This document shows, piece after piece, positions 43,232-51,169 of a stretch of DNA of 64,000 nt. Both the position numbers and the translations under genes were made by a program. Source of the stretch: Scandinavium vulneris_A (GTDB taxonomy: Bacteria; Pseudomonadota; Gammaproteobacteria; Enterobacterales; Enterobacteriaceae). Numbering within the stretch: the stretch's first letter is position 1; every line of letters starts with the position of its first letter. Under the pieces are notes generated by a model. The model ran no database searches. It was not told the origin of the DNA and was given only the letters and a program-made list of their open reading frames with translations. The stretch is taken from assembly GCA_046518185.1 (NCBI GenBank), contig JBKGRZ010000001.1, positions 1,488,001 through 1,552,000 of the forward strand, read 5' to 3'.

Positions 43232-43450
43232 ATGTCAGATAAACCTTTAACAAAAACTGATTATTTGATGCGACTGCGACGTTGTCAGACGCTTGATACA
43301 TTAGAACGCGTTATTGAAAAAAATAAATATGAACTTTCAGATAATGAGCTGGCTGTTTTTTACTCAGCAGCCGATCATCGCCTTGCCGAACTGACGATGA
43401 ATAAGCTGTACGATAAAATCCCATCCTCGGTATGGAAATTTATACGTTAA
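43232..43450 (+). CDS. hha: haemolysin-expression-modulating protein Hha
   Basis: 72-aa H-NS-associated regulator (Hha/YmoA family) that silences horizontally acquired, AT-rich genes. Sequence MSDKPLTKTDYLMRLRRCQT and the C-terminal YDKIPSSVWKFIR are near-identical to E. coli. AAGGTG lies upstream of the ATG. Because the T6SS cassette in this window is AT-rich, Hha/H-NS is a plausible regulator of it, an inference. Confidence 0.97.
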   Translation: MSDKPLTKTDYLMRLRRCQTLDTLERVIEKNKYELSDNELAVFYSAADHRLAELTMNKLYDKIPSSVWKFIR

Positions 43451-43509
43451 TAACATCTGCTTCACGCTCACCCCTCCTCATTTCTTTACTGACAACAGTA
43501 CTGATTACA

Positions 43510-43527
43510 ATGTGATAAGTATCACAT
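43510..43527 (+). promoter_or_regulatory. consensus CRP-type site upstream of maa
   Basis: Perfect dyad ATGTGATA, AG, TATCACAT contains TGTGA-N6-TCACA, the CRP core. A -10-like TATACT lies at 43565-43570, putting the site about 59 bp before the expected start, near the class I position (-61.5). CRP control of the sugar acetyltransferase would make sense but is untested. Confidence 0.7.
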
Positions 43528-43598
43528 GCAGAAGCGGGGAACGTTCCCAAGCAAGGCTATAAATTATACTGTGGCTCTCTGCTTAAAAGGAGAATCAC

Positions 43599-44153
43599 AT
43601 GAGTGAAGAAAAACGCAAAATGATCGCCGGAGAGCTGTATCGTCCGGGTGATGACACCCTCCGGGCCGACCGTTTACGCGCCAGAACTATCCTGCACCGT
43701 TATAACCACTCCTCGCCCGAGGAGAAACCTCTGCGCACCGCATTGCTTGGCGAACTGCTGGGCCAGGCGGAAGATGCCTATATTGAGCCAACGTTTCGCT
43801 GCGATTATGGCTACAACATTTTCCTCGGTAAAAACTTCTACGCCAATTTCGATTGCGTGATGCTCGACGTCTGCCCGATTCATATTGGCGAGAACTGCAT
43901 GCTTGCGCCCGGGGTGCATATTTATACCGCCACTCATCCGCTGGATGCCGAGGCGCGCAACGCCGGGGCTGAATTCGGTAAACCGGTGACGATAGGTAAC
44001 AGCGTCTGGATTGGCGGGCGAGCCATCATCAACCCGGGCGTGACCATCGGCGACAACGCGGTGATTGCCTCCGGGGCAGTAGTGGTGAAAGATGTCCCGG
44101 CCAATGCGGTGGTAGGCAGCAATCCGGCGAAAATAATCAAAATGCTCGCCTGA
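43599..44153 (+). CDS. maa: maltose O-acetyltransferase
   Basis: Acetyl-CoA-dependent acetylation of maltose and glucose, a proposed detoxification of excess sugar. The 184-aa left-handed beta-helix protein has hexapeptide repeats (IGNSVWIGGRAIINPGVTIG, near 126-145), the catalytic histidine in YTATHPLDAEAR (near 115) and the Mac N-terminal domain (MIAGELYRPGDDTL). GGAG lies upstream of the ATG. A consensus CRP site sits 72 bp upstream of the start. Confidence 0.95.
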   Translation: MSEEKRKMIAGELYRPGDDTLRADRLRARTILHRYNHSSPEEKPLRTALLGELLGQAEDAYIEPTFRCDYGYNIFLGKNFYANFDCVMLDVCPIHIGENCMLAPGVHIYTATHPLDAEARNAGAEFGKPVTIGNSVWIGGRAIINPGVTIGDNAVIASGAVVVKDVPANAVVGSNPAKIIKMLA

Positions 44154-44250
44154 CTGTTATGGTTTTCTGCAACCGAACTGTTACTTTTCGCCTGAATTAA
44201 CGCAACATAAAATAGCGTATCATCCGATTCAGGCATAACAGAAGGCGCAG

Positions 44251-44721
44251 ATGACCGAAATCCAGCGACTGCTTACTCATACCATCAACGAGCTGAACAG
44301 CGCAGAGAAGCGCGACAACCGTCCGCGCTTCAGTATCAGCTTCATTCGCCGCTTCCCTGGGCTGTTTATCGCCATGTATCTCGGCTTCCTCGCCACGTGG
44401 GTGGTAATGTACCGCTCCGAAACGCTGGCCGATTCCCAATGGCTGTTAATCGTGCTGTTCATCGTTCTGAACGGTTTCTTCTTTTTCGATGTCGCCCCGC
44501 GCTATCGCTATGAAGATATCGACGTGCTCGATTTTCGTGTCTGCTACAACGGGGAGTGGTATAACACCCGTTTCGTGCCGAATGAATTAATTGACACTAT
44601 TCTGCAATCGCCTCGGGTGGCTGAGCCGCAAAAAAGCCAGCTGCAAAAGATGGTCGCCACCAAAGGTGAATTGTCTTTCTACGACATTTTCACCCTTGCA
44701 CGCGCCGAGTCTGCTCGATAA
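44251..44721 (+). CDS. ylaC: inner-membrane protein YlaC
   Basis: 156-aa protein with two membrane helices (about 33-52, PGLFIAMYLGFLATWVVMY, and 61-79, WLLIVLFIVLNGFFFF) and a cytoplasmic C-terminal domain. Length and sequence match E. coli YlaC, whose function is unknown. GAAGG precedes the ATG. Its last 32 bp overlap the 3' end of the convergent MocR gene. Confidence 0.94.
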   Translation: MTEIQRLLTHTINELNSAEKRDNRPRFSISFIRRFPGLFIAMYLGFLATWVVMYRSETLADSQWLLIVLFIVLNGFFFFDVAPRYRYEDIDVLDFRVCYNGEWYNTRFVPNELIDTILQSPRVAEPQKSQLQKMVATKGELSFYDIFTLARAESAR

Positions 44722-46150
44722 GCCGATTCAAAATTCGTATGGCGGCCACGAAGCCGGATGCCGACGTGTTGCCATACCCCAGAACTAACCCGGTTTCGCC
44801 CTGAGCCGGGTTGAGATAAAAATGACTCAACGCCCCCGGTGCCAACTGATACTGACGGGCTAACGCCGCCACAATGCCGTCCTCTATCCCGGGGATTTTC
44901 ACCGTTAAATGCAGCCCGCCTTCCCCGGCCGACACGCTGTGCGGGCAGGTCAGTTCCTGTGCTAAAGCAGCTCGCAGCTGCGCCTGCCGCTTGCGATACA
45001 GGCGGCGCATTGAGGCCAGATGCCGGGCGTAATGCCCCTCCTCGATAAAATGTGCCAGCGCGCGCTGCTCGGCACGATGCCCGCCTCGCAATAGCGAATG
45101 AATGGCGGGCTGGACCGATTTCGCCAACGCTTTGGGCATCACCATAAAGCCTATCCGCAGGGACGGGAACAGCGTCTTGCTGAAGGTGCCCAGGTATACC
45201 ACCGGTGCATTGGGCACCATGCCGAGCATCGCCGGGATCGGCTCCCCGCTGTAACGGAACTCACTGTCGTAATCATCTTCGATTATCCATGCATCAGACG
45301 AGCGGGCGTAGTCCAGCAGCGCCAGACGGCGCGGCGCGCTCATCAGGCTGCCAAGCGGAAACTGGTGAGACGGTGTGGTAAAAATAAGTCGGGGGGCGGC
45401 CGCCGGTGCCGCTGGGAAAATCATGCCTTCAGCATCGACGGGCAAACCCTGGCAGGGCAATCCGGCAGAGATAAACGCACTCCGCGCCCCGAAATAGCCG
45501 GGATCTTCAATCCAGGCCTGTTGCCCTCTTTCACTGAGTAATTGGGTACAGAGGTTGAGCCCTTCCCGCGCACCTTCGGTGATCACTACCTGGCTGGCGT
45601 CACAGTCAATCCCACGCGACAGCGCCAGGTGGCGAGCGATGGCCACCCGCAAGGACGCTTCTCCCGCCGAATCACCATAGCCCAACAGCGTGGCCCCCTC
45701 TTCACGCAGTACGCGGTCGAGCAAGCGTCGCCACAACGGCAGCGGGAAATAGTTCACCGCTGGCGTGCCCGGGGTAAACGCAAGGGTCGGAGTATCACGT
45801 CGCGTGCCCGGAGGTAAATCTGCCAGATATGAAGGCAAGAGGAATTCCGCAGGCTCGCTGCTTTCCATCGTGGTGGCCTGGGGCAACGTCGCCACCTGCG
45901 ATCCCTGCCTATCCCGTAAGAGATAGCCTTCGATCGCCAGTTGCTCCAGTGCGGCATTGATGGTGTTCCGTGACAAGCGCAACTGCTGCGCCATCGAGCG
46001 CGAACCTGGCAACCGACTTTGCGGCTGCAGATGCCCGCTCAAAATCGCATTTCGCAGCGTATGATAAAGCGTGCGTTGCAGCGTCTCGCCTGCCCGTTGC
46101 TGGATGGCCCGCGCCAGCAAGCCATAAAACGCATCATCAGGAATATTCAT
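44690..46150 (-). CDS. MocR/GntR-family regulator with aminotransferase-like domain (PdxR-like)
   Basis: 486-aa chimera: an N-terminal GntR winged helix (about 20-80, SMAQQLRLSRNTINAALEQL) fused to a fold-type-I aminotransferase domain. The PLP lysine is in TFSKTLFPSLRIGF. Sequence style resembles PdxR-type MocR proteins. The start at 46150 (MNIPDDAFYG) has AGGAG 5 bp upstream. Divergent from a GNAT acetyltransferase gene over 99 bp, its probable target, and convergent with ylaC by a 32-bp overlap. Effector and target are inferred. Confidence 0.88.
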   Translation of the reverse strand: MNIPDDAFYGLLARAIQQRAGETLQRTLYHTLRNAILSGHLQPQSRLPGSRSMAQQLRLSRNTINAALEQLAIEGYLLRDRQGSQVATLPQATTMESSEPAEFLLPSYLADLPPGTRRDTPTLAFTPGTPAVNYFPLPLWRRLLDRVLREEGATLLGYGDSAGEASLRVAIARHLALSRGIDCDASQVVITEGAREGLNLCTQLLSERGQQAWIEDPGYFGARSAFISAGLPCQGLPVDAEGMIFPAAPAAAPRLIFTTPSHQFPLGSLMSAPRRLALLDYARSSDAWIIEDDYDSEFRYSGEPIPAMLGMVPNAPVVYLGTFSKTLFPSLRIGFMVMPKALAKSVQPAIHSLLRGGHRAEQRALAHFIEEGHYARHLASMRRLYRKRQAQLRAALAQELTCPHSVSAGEGGLHLTVKIPGIEDGIVAALARQYQLAPGALSHFYLNPAQGETGLVLGYGNTSASGFVAAIRILNRLIEQTRRVQG

Positions 46151-46249
46151 CATCTCTCCTCGTGGTACCACCAGAAGATACGGCAGTGGTTCTTTTTAGG
46201 GAACCATCAGTTCGCTATTGTGCGAATAAGCATCCACTAAGGAGTCACT

Positions 46250-46960
46250 ATGAGTCAGCATAATCAGTTTGGTCAGCCGGTTGGCGTTGCCCTTCCCGAC
46301 TGGCAACCGCGTCAACATCCGCAGCGCGTCACGCTCGAAGGTCGTCTGTGTCGCCTTGAACCATTGGGCATGCAGCACGCCGACGCATTGTTTGCCGCCT
46401 ACCAGTTAGCTGAAGATACCCGCGCCTGGACCTGGCTATTACGCGAACCGGATAGCGACGCTGAAGGATATCGGACATGGGTGCAGAGCATTCTTGAACT
46501 TCAGGACCCTATCCATTTCGCGGTGGTCGATAAACAGAGCGGAAAGCCGGTCGGCACCCTGGCTCTGATGCGTATCGACAGCAAAAACGGGGTGATCGAA
46601 GTAGGCCATGTGCATTTTTCCCCACGGCTCAGCCGCACCCCGATGTCGACCGAAGCACAGTGGCTGCTGATGCGCTATGCCTTCGAGACGCTCGGCTATC
46701 GTCGATACGAGTGGAAATGTAACAGTCTGAACGCGCCATCACGCCGGGCGGCGCTACGCATGGGCTTTCAGTATGAAGGGCAGTTTCGTCAGGCACTGGT
46801 CATTAAAGGCCACAACCGTGACACCGACTGGTTTTCGATTATCGACTCAGAGTGGCCGGAGGTAGATCGGGCGATGCAGAAATGGCTTGCCGCCGAGAAC
46901 TTCGGCCCCGACGGCAAGCAGCGGACTTCCCTGGAAAGTTGGCGACAGCCAAAAAATTAA
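46250..46960 (+). CDS. GNAT-family N-acetyltransferase (RimJ/RimL type)
   Basis: 236-aa acetyltransferase. The acetyl-CoA-binding motif region is around 155-185 (LGYRRYEWKCNSLNAPSRRA, GFQYEGQFRQALV), the pattern of RimL-like enzymes. The N-terminal strand LEGRLCRLEPLGMQHADALF starts the fold near residue 30. AAGGAG precedes the ATG. Divergent from the MocR gene that may regulate it. Substrate unknown. Its stop overlaps the convergent rpmJ2 stop by 4 bp. Confidence 0.85.
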   Translation: MSQHNQFGQPVGVALPDWQPRQHPQRVTLEGRLCRLEPLGMQHADALFAAYQLAEDTRAWTWLLREPDSDAEGYRTWVQSILELQDPIHFAVVDKQSGKPVGTLALMRIDSKNGVIEVGHVHFSPRLSRTPMSTEAQWLLMRYAFETLGYRRYEWKCNSLNAPSRRAALRMGFQYEGQFRQALVIKGHNRDTDWFSIIDSEWPEVDRAMQKWLAAENFGPDGKQRTSLESWRQPKN

Positions 46961-47097
46961 CGTCTTTTCTTACGCCCCTGCACGGCTTTAAAGCGGGGGT
47001 TTGTTTTGCAAATGACGTATAGCCGCCCTTTGCGTTTCACAATCTGGCAATCTGGGTGGCGCTGTTTAGCGCTTTTGAGCGAGTTCAGAACCTGCAT
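46957..47097 (-). CDS. rpmJ2: zinc-independent ribosomal protein L36 paralogue (YkgO)
   Basis: 46-aa basic protein reading MQVLNSLKSAKQRHPDCQIV and ending GRKKRR. It lacks the C-X2-C and C/H zinc-ribbon ligands of normal L36, so it is the 'C-minus' form used under zinc starvation. It starts 2 bp after the rpmE2 stop, using a GGAG inside the end of rpmE2, so the two are coupled. It is expected to be Zur-repressed from the site at 47374-47388. Too short for most gene callers, but unmistakable. Confidence 0.94.
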   Translation of the reverse strand: MQVLNSLKSAKQRHPDCQIVKRKGRLYVICKTNPRFKAVQGRKKRR

Positions 47098-47099
47098 CT

Positions 47100-47360
47100 T
47101 TAGCTCCGTTTAGCATCAATAAAACCGCCAAAACGCTGACGGAATCGCGCCATACTGCCTTCGTTCGAGAAGGTCTTTTGCTTCCCGGTGTAGTAAGGAT
47201 GCGATTTGGACGACACATCCAGCGTGACATACGGGAAAGTCTCGCCTTCCAGTTCGATTTCCCTGTCGGTTTTAATGGTCGATCCCACTTTGAAATACTC
47301 GTCAGCGCTGGTGTCGTGGAATACCACGGTACGATAATGCGGATGGATATCGGCTTTCAT
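47100..47360 (-). CDS. rpmE2: zinc-independent ribosomal protein L31 paralogue (YkgM)
   Basis: 86-aa type B L31, MKADIHPHYRTVVFHDTSAD with DVSSKSHPYYTGKQ. It has no CxxC zinc ligands, unlike the standard rpmE product. It replaces zinc-binding L31 on ribosomes when zinc is scarce, freeing zinc. First gene of a two-gene operon with rpmJ2, transcribed from a promoter carrying a Zur box 14 bp upstream of the start. Gene pair and regulation match E. coli ykgMO. Confidence 0.96.
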   Translation of the reverse strand: MKADIHPHYRTVVFHDTSADEYFKVGSTIKTDREIELEGETFPYVTLDVSSKSHPYYTGKQKTFSNEGSMARFRQRFGGFIDAKRS

Positions 47361-47373
47361 GACTCACCTTTAT

Positions 47374-47388
47374 TGTTACAGTATAACA
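47374..47388 (-). promoter_or_regulatory. Zur box of rpmE2-rpmJ2
   Basis: TGTTACAGTATAACA matches the Zur core TGTTATANTATAACA at all but one position. It is embedded in a wider dyad TATTGTTA (47371-47378)/TAACAATA (47389-47396). Zinc-loaded Zur is expected to repress the operon here. Confidence 0.82.
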
Positions 47389-47473
47389 TAACAATACGCC
47401 ATGCAACTGCGGATATCAACCCTATAAAAGACAGGTCTTTATTACGGCGATCATAGCCCGCACCTACTTGCGA

Positions 47474-47503
47474 GTAGGCCCGGTAAGCATCGCGTCACCG
47501 GGC
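47474..47503. repeat. REP element overlapping the stop codon of the PTS gene
   Basis: Same motif as the other two sites: GTAGGCCCGGTAAGCATCGC and arm ACCGGGC. The TGA of the PTS permease (47495-47497) lies inside it, so the last codons of that gene are REP-derived. Confidence 0.85.
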
Positions 47504-48871
47504 GTTTCGTTGATCCCGACCCACCAGCAGCGTGGTCAGGGTGAACGACAGCACCAGCGCGATTGCCACGCCCGACAGGGCATAGACAAAGTACGGGCCG
47601 ATATAAGCGGGCAAACTGAAGATGCTCGATAAGATATAGCCATACAGGCGCACGCCGAAGAACGCGATGAAGGCAGAGGCCAGCGAACTGGCGATAGTCG
47701 CGGCGATAAACGCTTTCTTATGACGGGTGAGCACGCCAAACAACGCCGGTTCGGTTATGCCGAGTAGCGCAGAAACCGCCGCTGACAGCGTCACCGTACG
47801 ATCCTGTCGGTCTTTGCTCAGGCGCCAGATAGCAAACGTCGCCCCGGCAATCGCCATGTTGGCCATAAACATCATTGGCATCAGCATGTCATAGCCCCGA
47901 TCGCTAAAGTTTTGCAGCGCAATAGGGGTCATCGCATGGTGCATCCCGGTGAGGATCGCCACCGGACGTATCGCGCCCACCACCAGCCCGGCAAAGCTCG
48001 CTGATACGCTGAACAGCCCTTCGATAAACAGCGCCAGCCCTTTTCCGAGCCAAATGCCAATCGGGCCAATCACCACTAACGCCGCCAGCGCGCCGATAAA
48101 CAGCGTCAGGGTCGGCGTAAACACGGTTTTCAGCACCTCCGGCATGATACTGTCGACCCATTTATGGATGTATTTCAGCGCCAGAACCGAGAAAATCACC
48201 GGAATGACGCTGGAGGCGTAGTTAAATACCGACACCGGCACGGCGTTCATTAACCATAGCGCGGAGGCGGCATCAGGCTGATGGGTCGCCAGCGCCTTGG
48301 CAGCGTCAATTAAGGTTGGATACATCAGGCAGGCCGCCACCGCCGCCGCGAGGTATTCATTGGTTTTGAAAATTTTTGCTGCCGACACCGCGAGGAAAAA
48401 CGGCAGAAAATAGAACACGCCGCTGGCGATCAGATCGATGATCATCACCGTATCGCTTTTCGGCGACACCACTTTCAGCGCAATTAATCCGGCCAGCAAA
48501 CCTTTGATCATCCCTGCCCCGGCAATCGCCGGGACAATCGGACCAAACACGCCGGAAACGGTATCCATAAACAGCGACACCAGGCTTTTACGGCCCTTGC
48601 CGCTGGTGACCGTTGTCTCATCACGTTGACCGAGCGTAGCCTGCAGTTGCTCGTACCAGCCATTGACCGTAGGGCCGATAATTATCTGGAACTGATCGCT
48701 TTGCAGCTGCGCGCCCAGTACGCCGGGCAGCTTTTTAATTTCGCCCTGTTCGATTTTGCTATCATCAATTAAATCAAAGCGTAAGCGGGTCATGCAATGC
48801 CAGACTTTATTGATATTGTCTTGCCCACCGACCAGTTGAATGATGCGTGCGATGGCGTCTCGCGTCCCCAT
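47495..48871 (-). CDS. PTS permease, EIIB-EIIC components of the glucose/beta-glucoside superfamily
   Basis: 458-aa sugar permease. EIIB domain at residues 1-80 with the phosphorylated cysteine in VWHCMTRLRFDL (C26). EIIC of about ten helices from residue 105 with GITEPALFGV near 385. There is no EIIA domain, so it should draw phosphate from the general EIIA-Glc (Crr), as TreB and MurP do. AGGAG lies upstream of the ATG. Divergent over 278 bp from a ManD-type dehydratase gene, with a GntR regulator beyond. Substrate not identifiable; beta-glucosides, trehalose, sucrose or a sugar acid derivative are possible. Its C-terminus runs into a REP element. Confidence 0.85.
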   Translation of the reverse strand: MGTRDAIARIIQLVGGQDNINKVWHCMTRLRFDLIDDSKIEQGEIKKLPGVLGAQLQSDQFQIIIGPTVNGWYEQLQATLGQRDETTVTSGKGRKSLVSLFMDTVSGVFGPIVPAIAGAGMIKGLLAGLIALKVVSPKSDTVMIIDLIASGVFYFLPFFLAVSAAKIFKTNEYLAAAVAACLMYPTLIDAAKALATHQPDAASALWLMNAVPVSVFNYASSVIPVIFSVLALKYIHKWVDSIMPEVLKTVFTPTLTLFIGALAALVVIGPIGIWLGKGLALFIEGLFSVSASFAGLVVGAIRPVAILTGMHHAMTPIALQNFSDRGYDMLMPMMFMANMAIAGATFAIWRLSKDRQDRTVTLSAAVSALLGITEPALFGVLTRHKKAFIAATIASSLASAFIAFFGVRLYGYILSSIFSLPAYIGPYFVYALSGVAIALVLSFTLTTLLVGRDQRNAR

Positions 48872-49006
48872 AGTGACTCCTGCGACATGTTCTTGTTTTG
48901 GTTATCTGGATGGTAATGAAGCTGTGAACGCAAAACAAACCAATAAAATTTGAACCCCCTCACATTTCTTTCCTTACAAGGCATGCAAAGGCTAAAATAC
49001 GCAAAA

Positions 49007-49049
49007 TTGGTCTGGTTTTTAATTCAATAAACGCGCTATTTCAGACCAA
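49007..49049. promoter_or_regulatory. inverted half-sites in the PTS/dehydratase intergenic region
   Basis: TTGGTCTG (49007-49014) and CAGACCAA (49042-49049) are perfect inverted copies 35 bp apart centre to centre, in the gap between the divergent genes. GGTCT/AGACC halves are typical of GntR/HutC operators, so this is a likely site for the GntR regulator encoded at 50350-51066. Confidence 0.55.
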
Positions 49050-49149
49050 AATATTTATTCCAGAAAAGGGTTTACCTGACGCTTAAAATAAGGCGAAGAT
49101 AAATCATCAATCGTCTATTTTTTCCGTCATCAACAGGGAGCCTTTTTCC

Positions 49150-50349
49150 GTGGAACCGACGCTTATTACCGCTATTGACTGCTTCATCACTCGCCCGGAT
49201 CGCCACAATTTAGTGACGGTACGCGTGACCACCGACAAAGGCATTACCGGCCACGGCTGCGCCACCTTTCAGCAACGCCCGCTGGCAGTGAAAACCCTGG
49301 TCGATGAATATCTGCGTCCGCTGTTGATCGGTCGCGATGCCAATAACATTGAAGACCTGTGGCAGATGATGAACGTCAACGCCTACTGGCGAAACGGCCC
49401 GGCGATGAATAACGCCATAGCCGGGGTCGATATGGCGCTGTGGGATATTAAAGCGCAGCTGGCGAACATGCCGCTGTATCAGCTGTTTGGCGGTCAATCC
49501 CGGGACGCAATCGCCGCCTACACCCACGCCAGCGGTGAAACGCTGGACGAGTTGTACACCGCCGTTGATGCGCTACTTGAAAAAGGCTATCGCCATATTC
49601 GCTGCCAGCTTGGCTTCTACGGCGGCACGCCAACCGAGCTCCATGCGCCGGATAACCCTTCGCCAGGTGCCTGGTTCTGCCAGGATCAATACATGCGTAA
49701 CACGGTGGAAATGTTCCGCGCCCTGCGAGAGCGCTACGGGCATCGCTTCCACATCCTGCATGATGTACATGAACGTCTGTTCCCGCAGCAGGCGGTGCAG
49801 CTGGCAAAACAGCTCGAGCCGTATCAGCCGTACTTTATTGAAGATATTCTGCCGCCGCAGCAAACCCCGTGGCTGGCGCAGATCCGTCAGCAAAGCAGCG
49901 TTCCACTGGCGCTCGGCGAACTGTTTAATAACCCGGCGGAATGGCATGACCTGGTAGTCAATCGACAGATTGATTTCATTCGCTGTCATGTGTCACAGAT
50001 TGGCGGCATCACCCCGGCGCTGAAGCTGGCGGTGCTGTGTCAGGCCTTTGGCGTGCGTCTGGCCTGGCACGGCCCGGGCGACATGACGCCGATTGGCGTG
50101 GCGGTGAATACTCATCTCAATATTCATCTGCACAACGCCGCAATTCAGGAATTCATTCCACGATCCGCGACCACCGATGCCGTCTTCCCCGGCGCGCCGG
50201 TGGCAAAAGAAGGCTACATTTATCCACCACAAAAACCGGGTATTGGCGTCGGCTTCAACGAAGCACTGGCGGCTTCGCATCCGGTGGTGTACCGCCCGCA
50301 TGAATGGACACAAAGTCGCCTACCGGACGGCACGCTGCATACGCCGTAA
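49150..50349 (+). CDS. enolase-superfamily sugar-acid dehydratase of the ManD/RspA subgroup
   Basis: 399-aa enzyme similar to D-mannonate/D-gluconate dehydratases of the ManD group. ManD-type residues are visible: R148 and Y157 on the loop RHIRCQLGFYGG, metal and base D205/H207 in HDVHERL, metal ligands E231 (FIEDILPP) and E257 (LGELFNNP), and H307 in AWHGPGD. Translation starts at GTG (49150) with GGGAG 9 bp upstream; no nearby ATG fits. Its stop abuts the stop of the convergent gntR gene with no gap. ManD members with this gene neighbourhood often have weak or unknown activity, so the physiological substrate is open. Confidence 0.88.
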   Translation: MEPTLITAIDCFITRPDRHNLVTVRVTTDKGITGHGCATFQQRPLAVKTLVDEYLRPLLIGRDANNIEDLWQMMNVNAYWRNGPAMNNAIAGVDMALWDIKAQLANMPLYQLFGGQSRDAIAAYTHASGETLDELYTAVDALLEKGYRHIRCQLGFYGGTPTELHAPDNPSPGAWFCQDQYMRNTVEMFRALRERYGHRFHILHDVHERLFPQQAVQLAKQLEPYQPYFIEDILPPQQTPWLAQIRQQSSVPLALGELFNNPAEWHDLVVNRQIDFIRCHVSQIGGITPALKLAVLCQAFGVRLAWHGPGDMTPIGVAVNTHLNIHLHNAAIQEFIPRSATTDAVFPGAPVAKEGYIYPPQKPGIGVGFNEALAASHPVVYRPHEWTQSRLPDGTLHTP

Positions 50350-51066
50350 TCAGCCTGGCTGTTGGCGGAACGCGAGGTTGTCGCGGTTATGTGGAATGAC
50401 GTAGGTGCAGGTGTAGTTGATATCGATAATGTCGCTAATGGCGTATACCTGACCGCCCGCCAGAATGCCGCGGTTGTTGATGTGCATCGCCGGGCTGCCT
50501 TTTTTGCAGCCCAGTAATTCGGCCTGTTCCCGGCTGACGTTCACCGCCCGATAGGTGGTGAGCATGTGGGAAATTTGATAGCCCTTTTGCAGGACATATT
50601 GCTGTAACGAACGTTCGATAACCTGCTGATTAAGGTCTGCGAATGCCGCCGACGGCATGCGCGACACCTCGATTTGCACCGGACTATCATCCACATAGCG
50701 CAAACGACAAAACTGCCAGATAAAGTCATCATCCGTTAGCCCGAATATCTGCTGTTCCTCGCGATTCGGGCGTTTTTTATGCAGGCTTATCATCCGATAA
50801 CGCATCTGATCGAAACGCTTTTCGGTAATCGAGTTGTACACCAGCGGATTATTCCGCGCCCCGTCGTTAATCCAACAGCCCGATCCCTGAACAATTCTGA
50901 TAACGCCAATGCTCGCCAGTTTCTCCAGCGCCTGGCGCACGGTAAATCGCGAAACGCCATACTCTTGCGCCAGTTGTCTCTCCGGCGGCAGCTTACGCGG
51001 GCCGCCGTCACCCTGCTGATAAATTTTACTCAGCAGATCCTGAGTGACGAACTCATTTTTCTTCAT
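50350..51066 (-). CDS. GntR-family (HutC/UTRA) transcriptional regulator
   Basis: 238-aa repressor-type protein. The winged helix-turn-helix is at about 28-65 (PPERQLAQEYGVSRFTVRQA) and the UTRA ligand-binding domain covers about 90-235. AGGGA lies upstream of its ATG. It neighbours the ManD-type gene convergently, and the PTS gene beyond that. It is the obvious regulator of both through the inverted half-sites at 49007-49049. UTRA domains bind small sugars or sugar phosphates, fitting a PTS product as inducer (inference). Confidence 0.88.
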   Translation of the reverse strand: MKKNEFVTQDLLSKIYQQGDGGPRKLPPERQLAQEYGVSRFTVRQALEKLASIGVIRIVQGSGCWINDGARNNPLVYNSITEKRFDQMRYRMISLHKKRPNREEQQIFGLTDDDFIWQFCRLRYVDDSPVQIEVSRMPSAAFADLNQQVIERSLQQYVLQKGYQISHMLTTYRAVNVSREQAELLGCKKGSPAMHINNRGILAGGQVYAISDIIDINYTCTYVIPHNRDNLAFRQQPG

Positions 51067-51169
51067 CGGGATTTTCCCTGATTATTCCTTAGAAACAAGA
51101 CAGTTAAGCTTATCATTGCATATAATTGGCGTAACATAACGATTTCAGCGCAGGAAGGAAAACAGGGCC

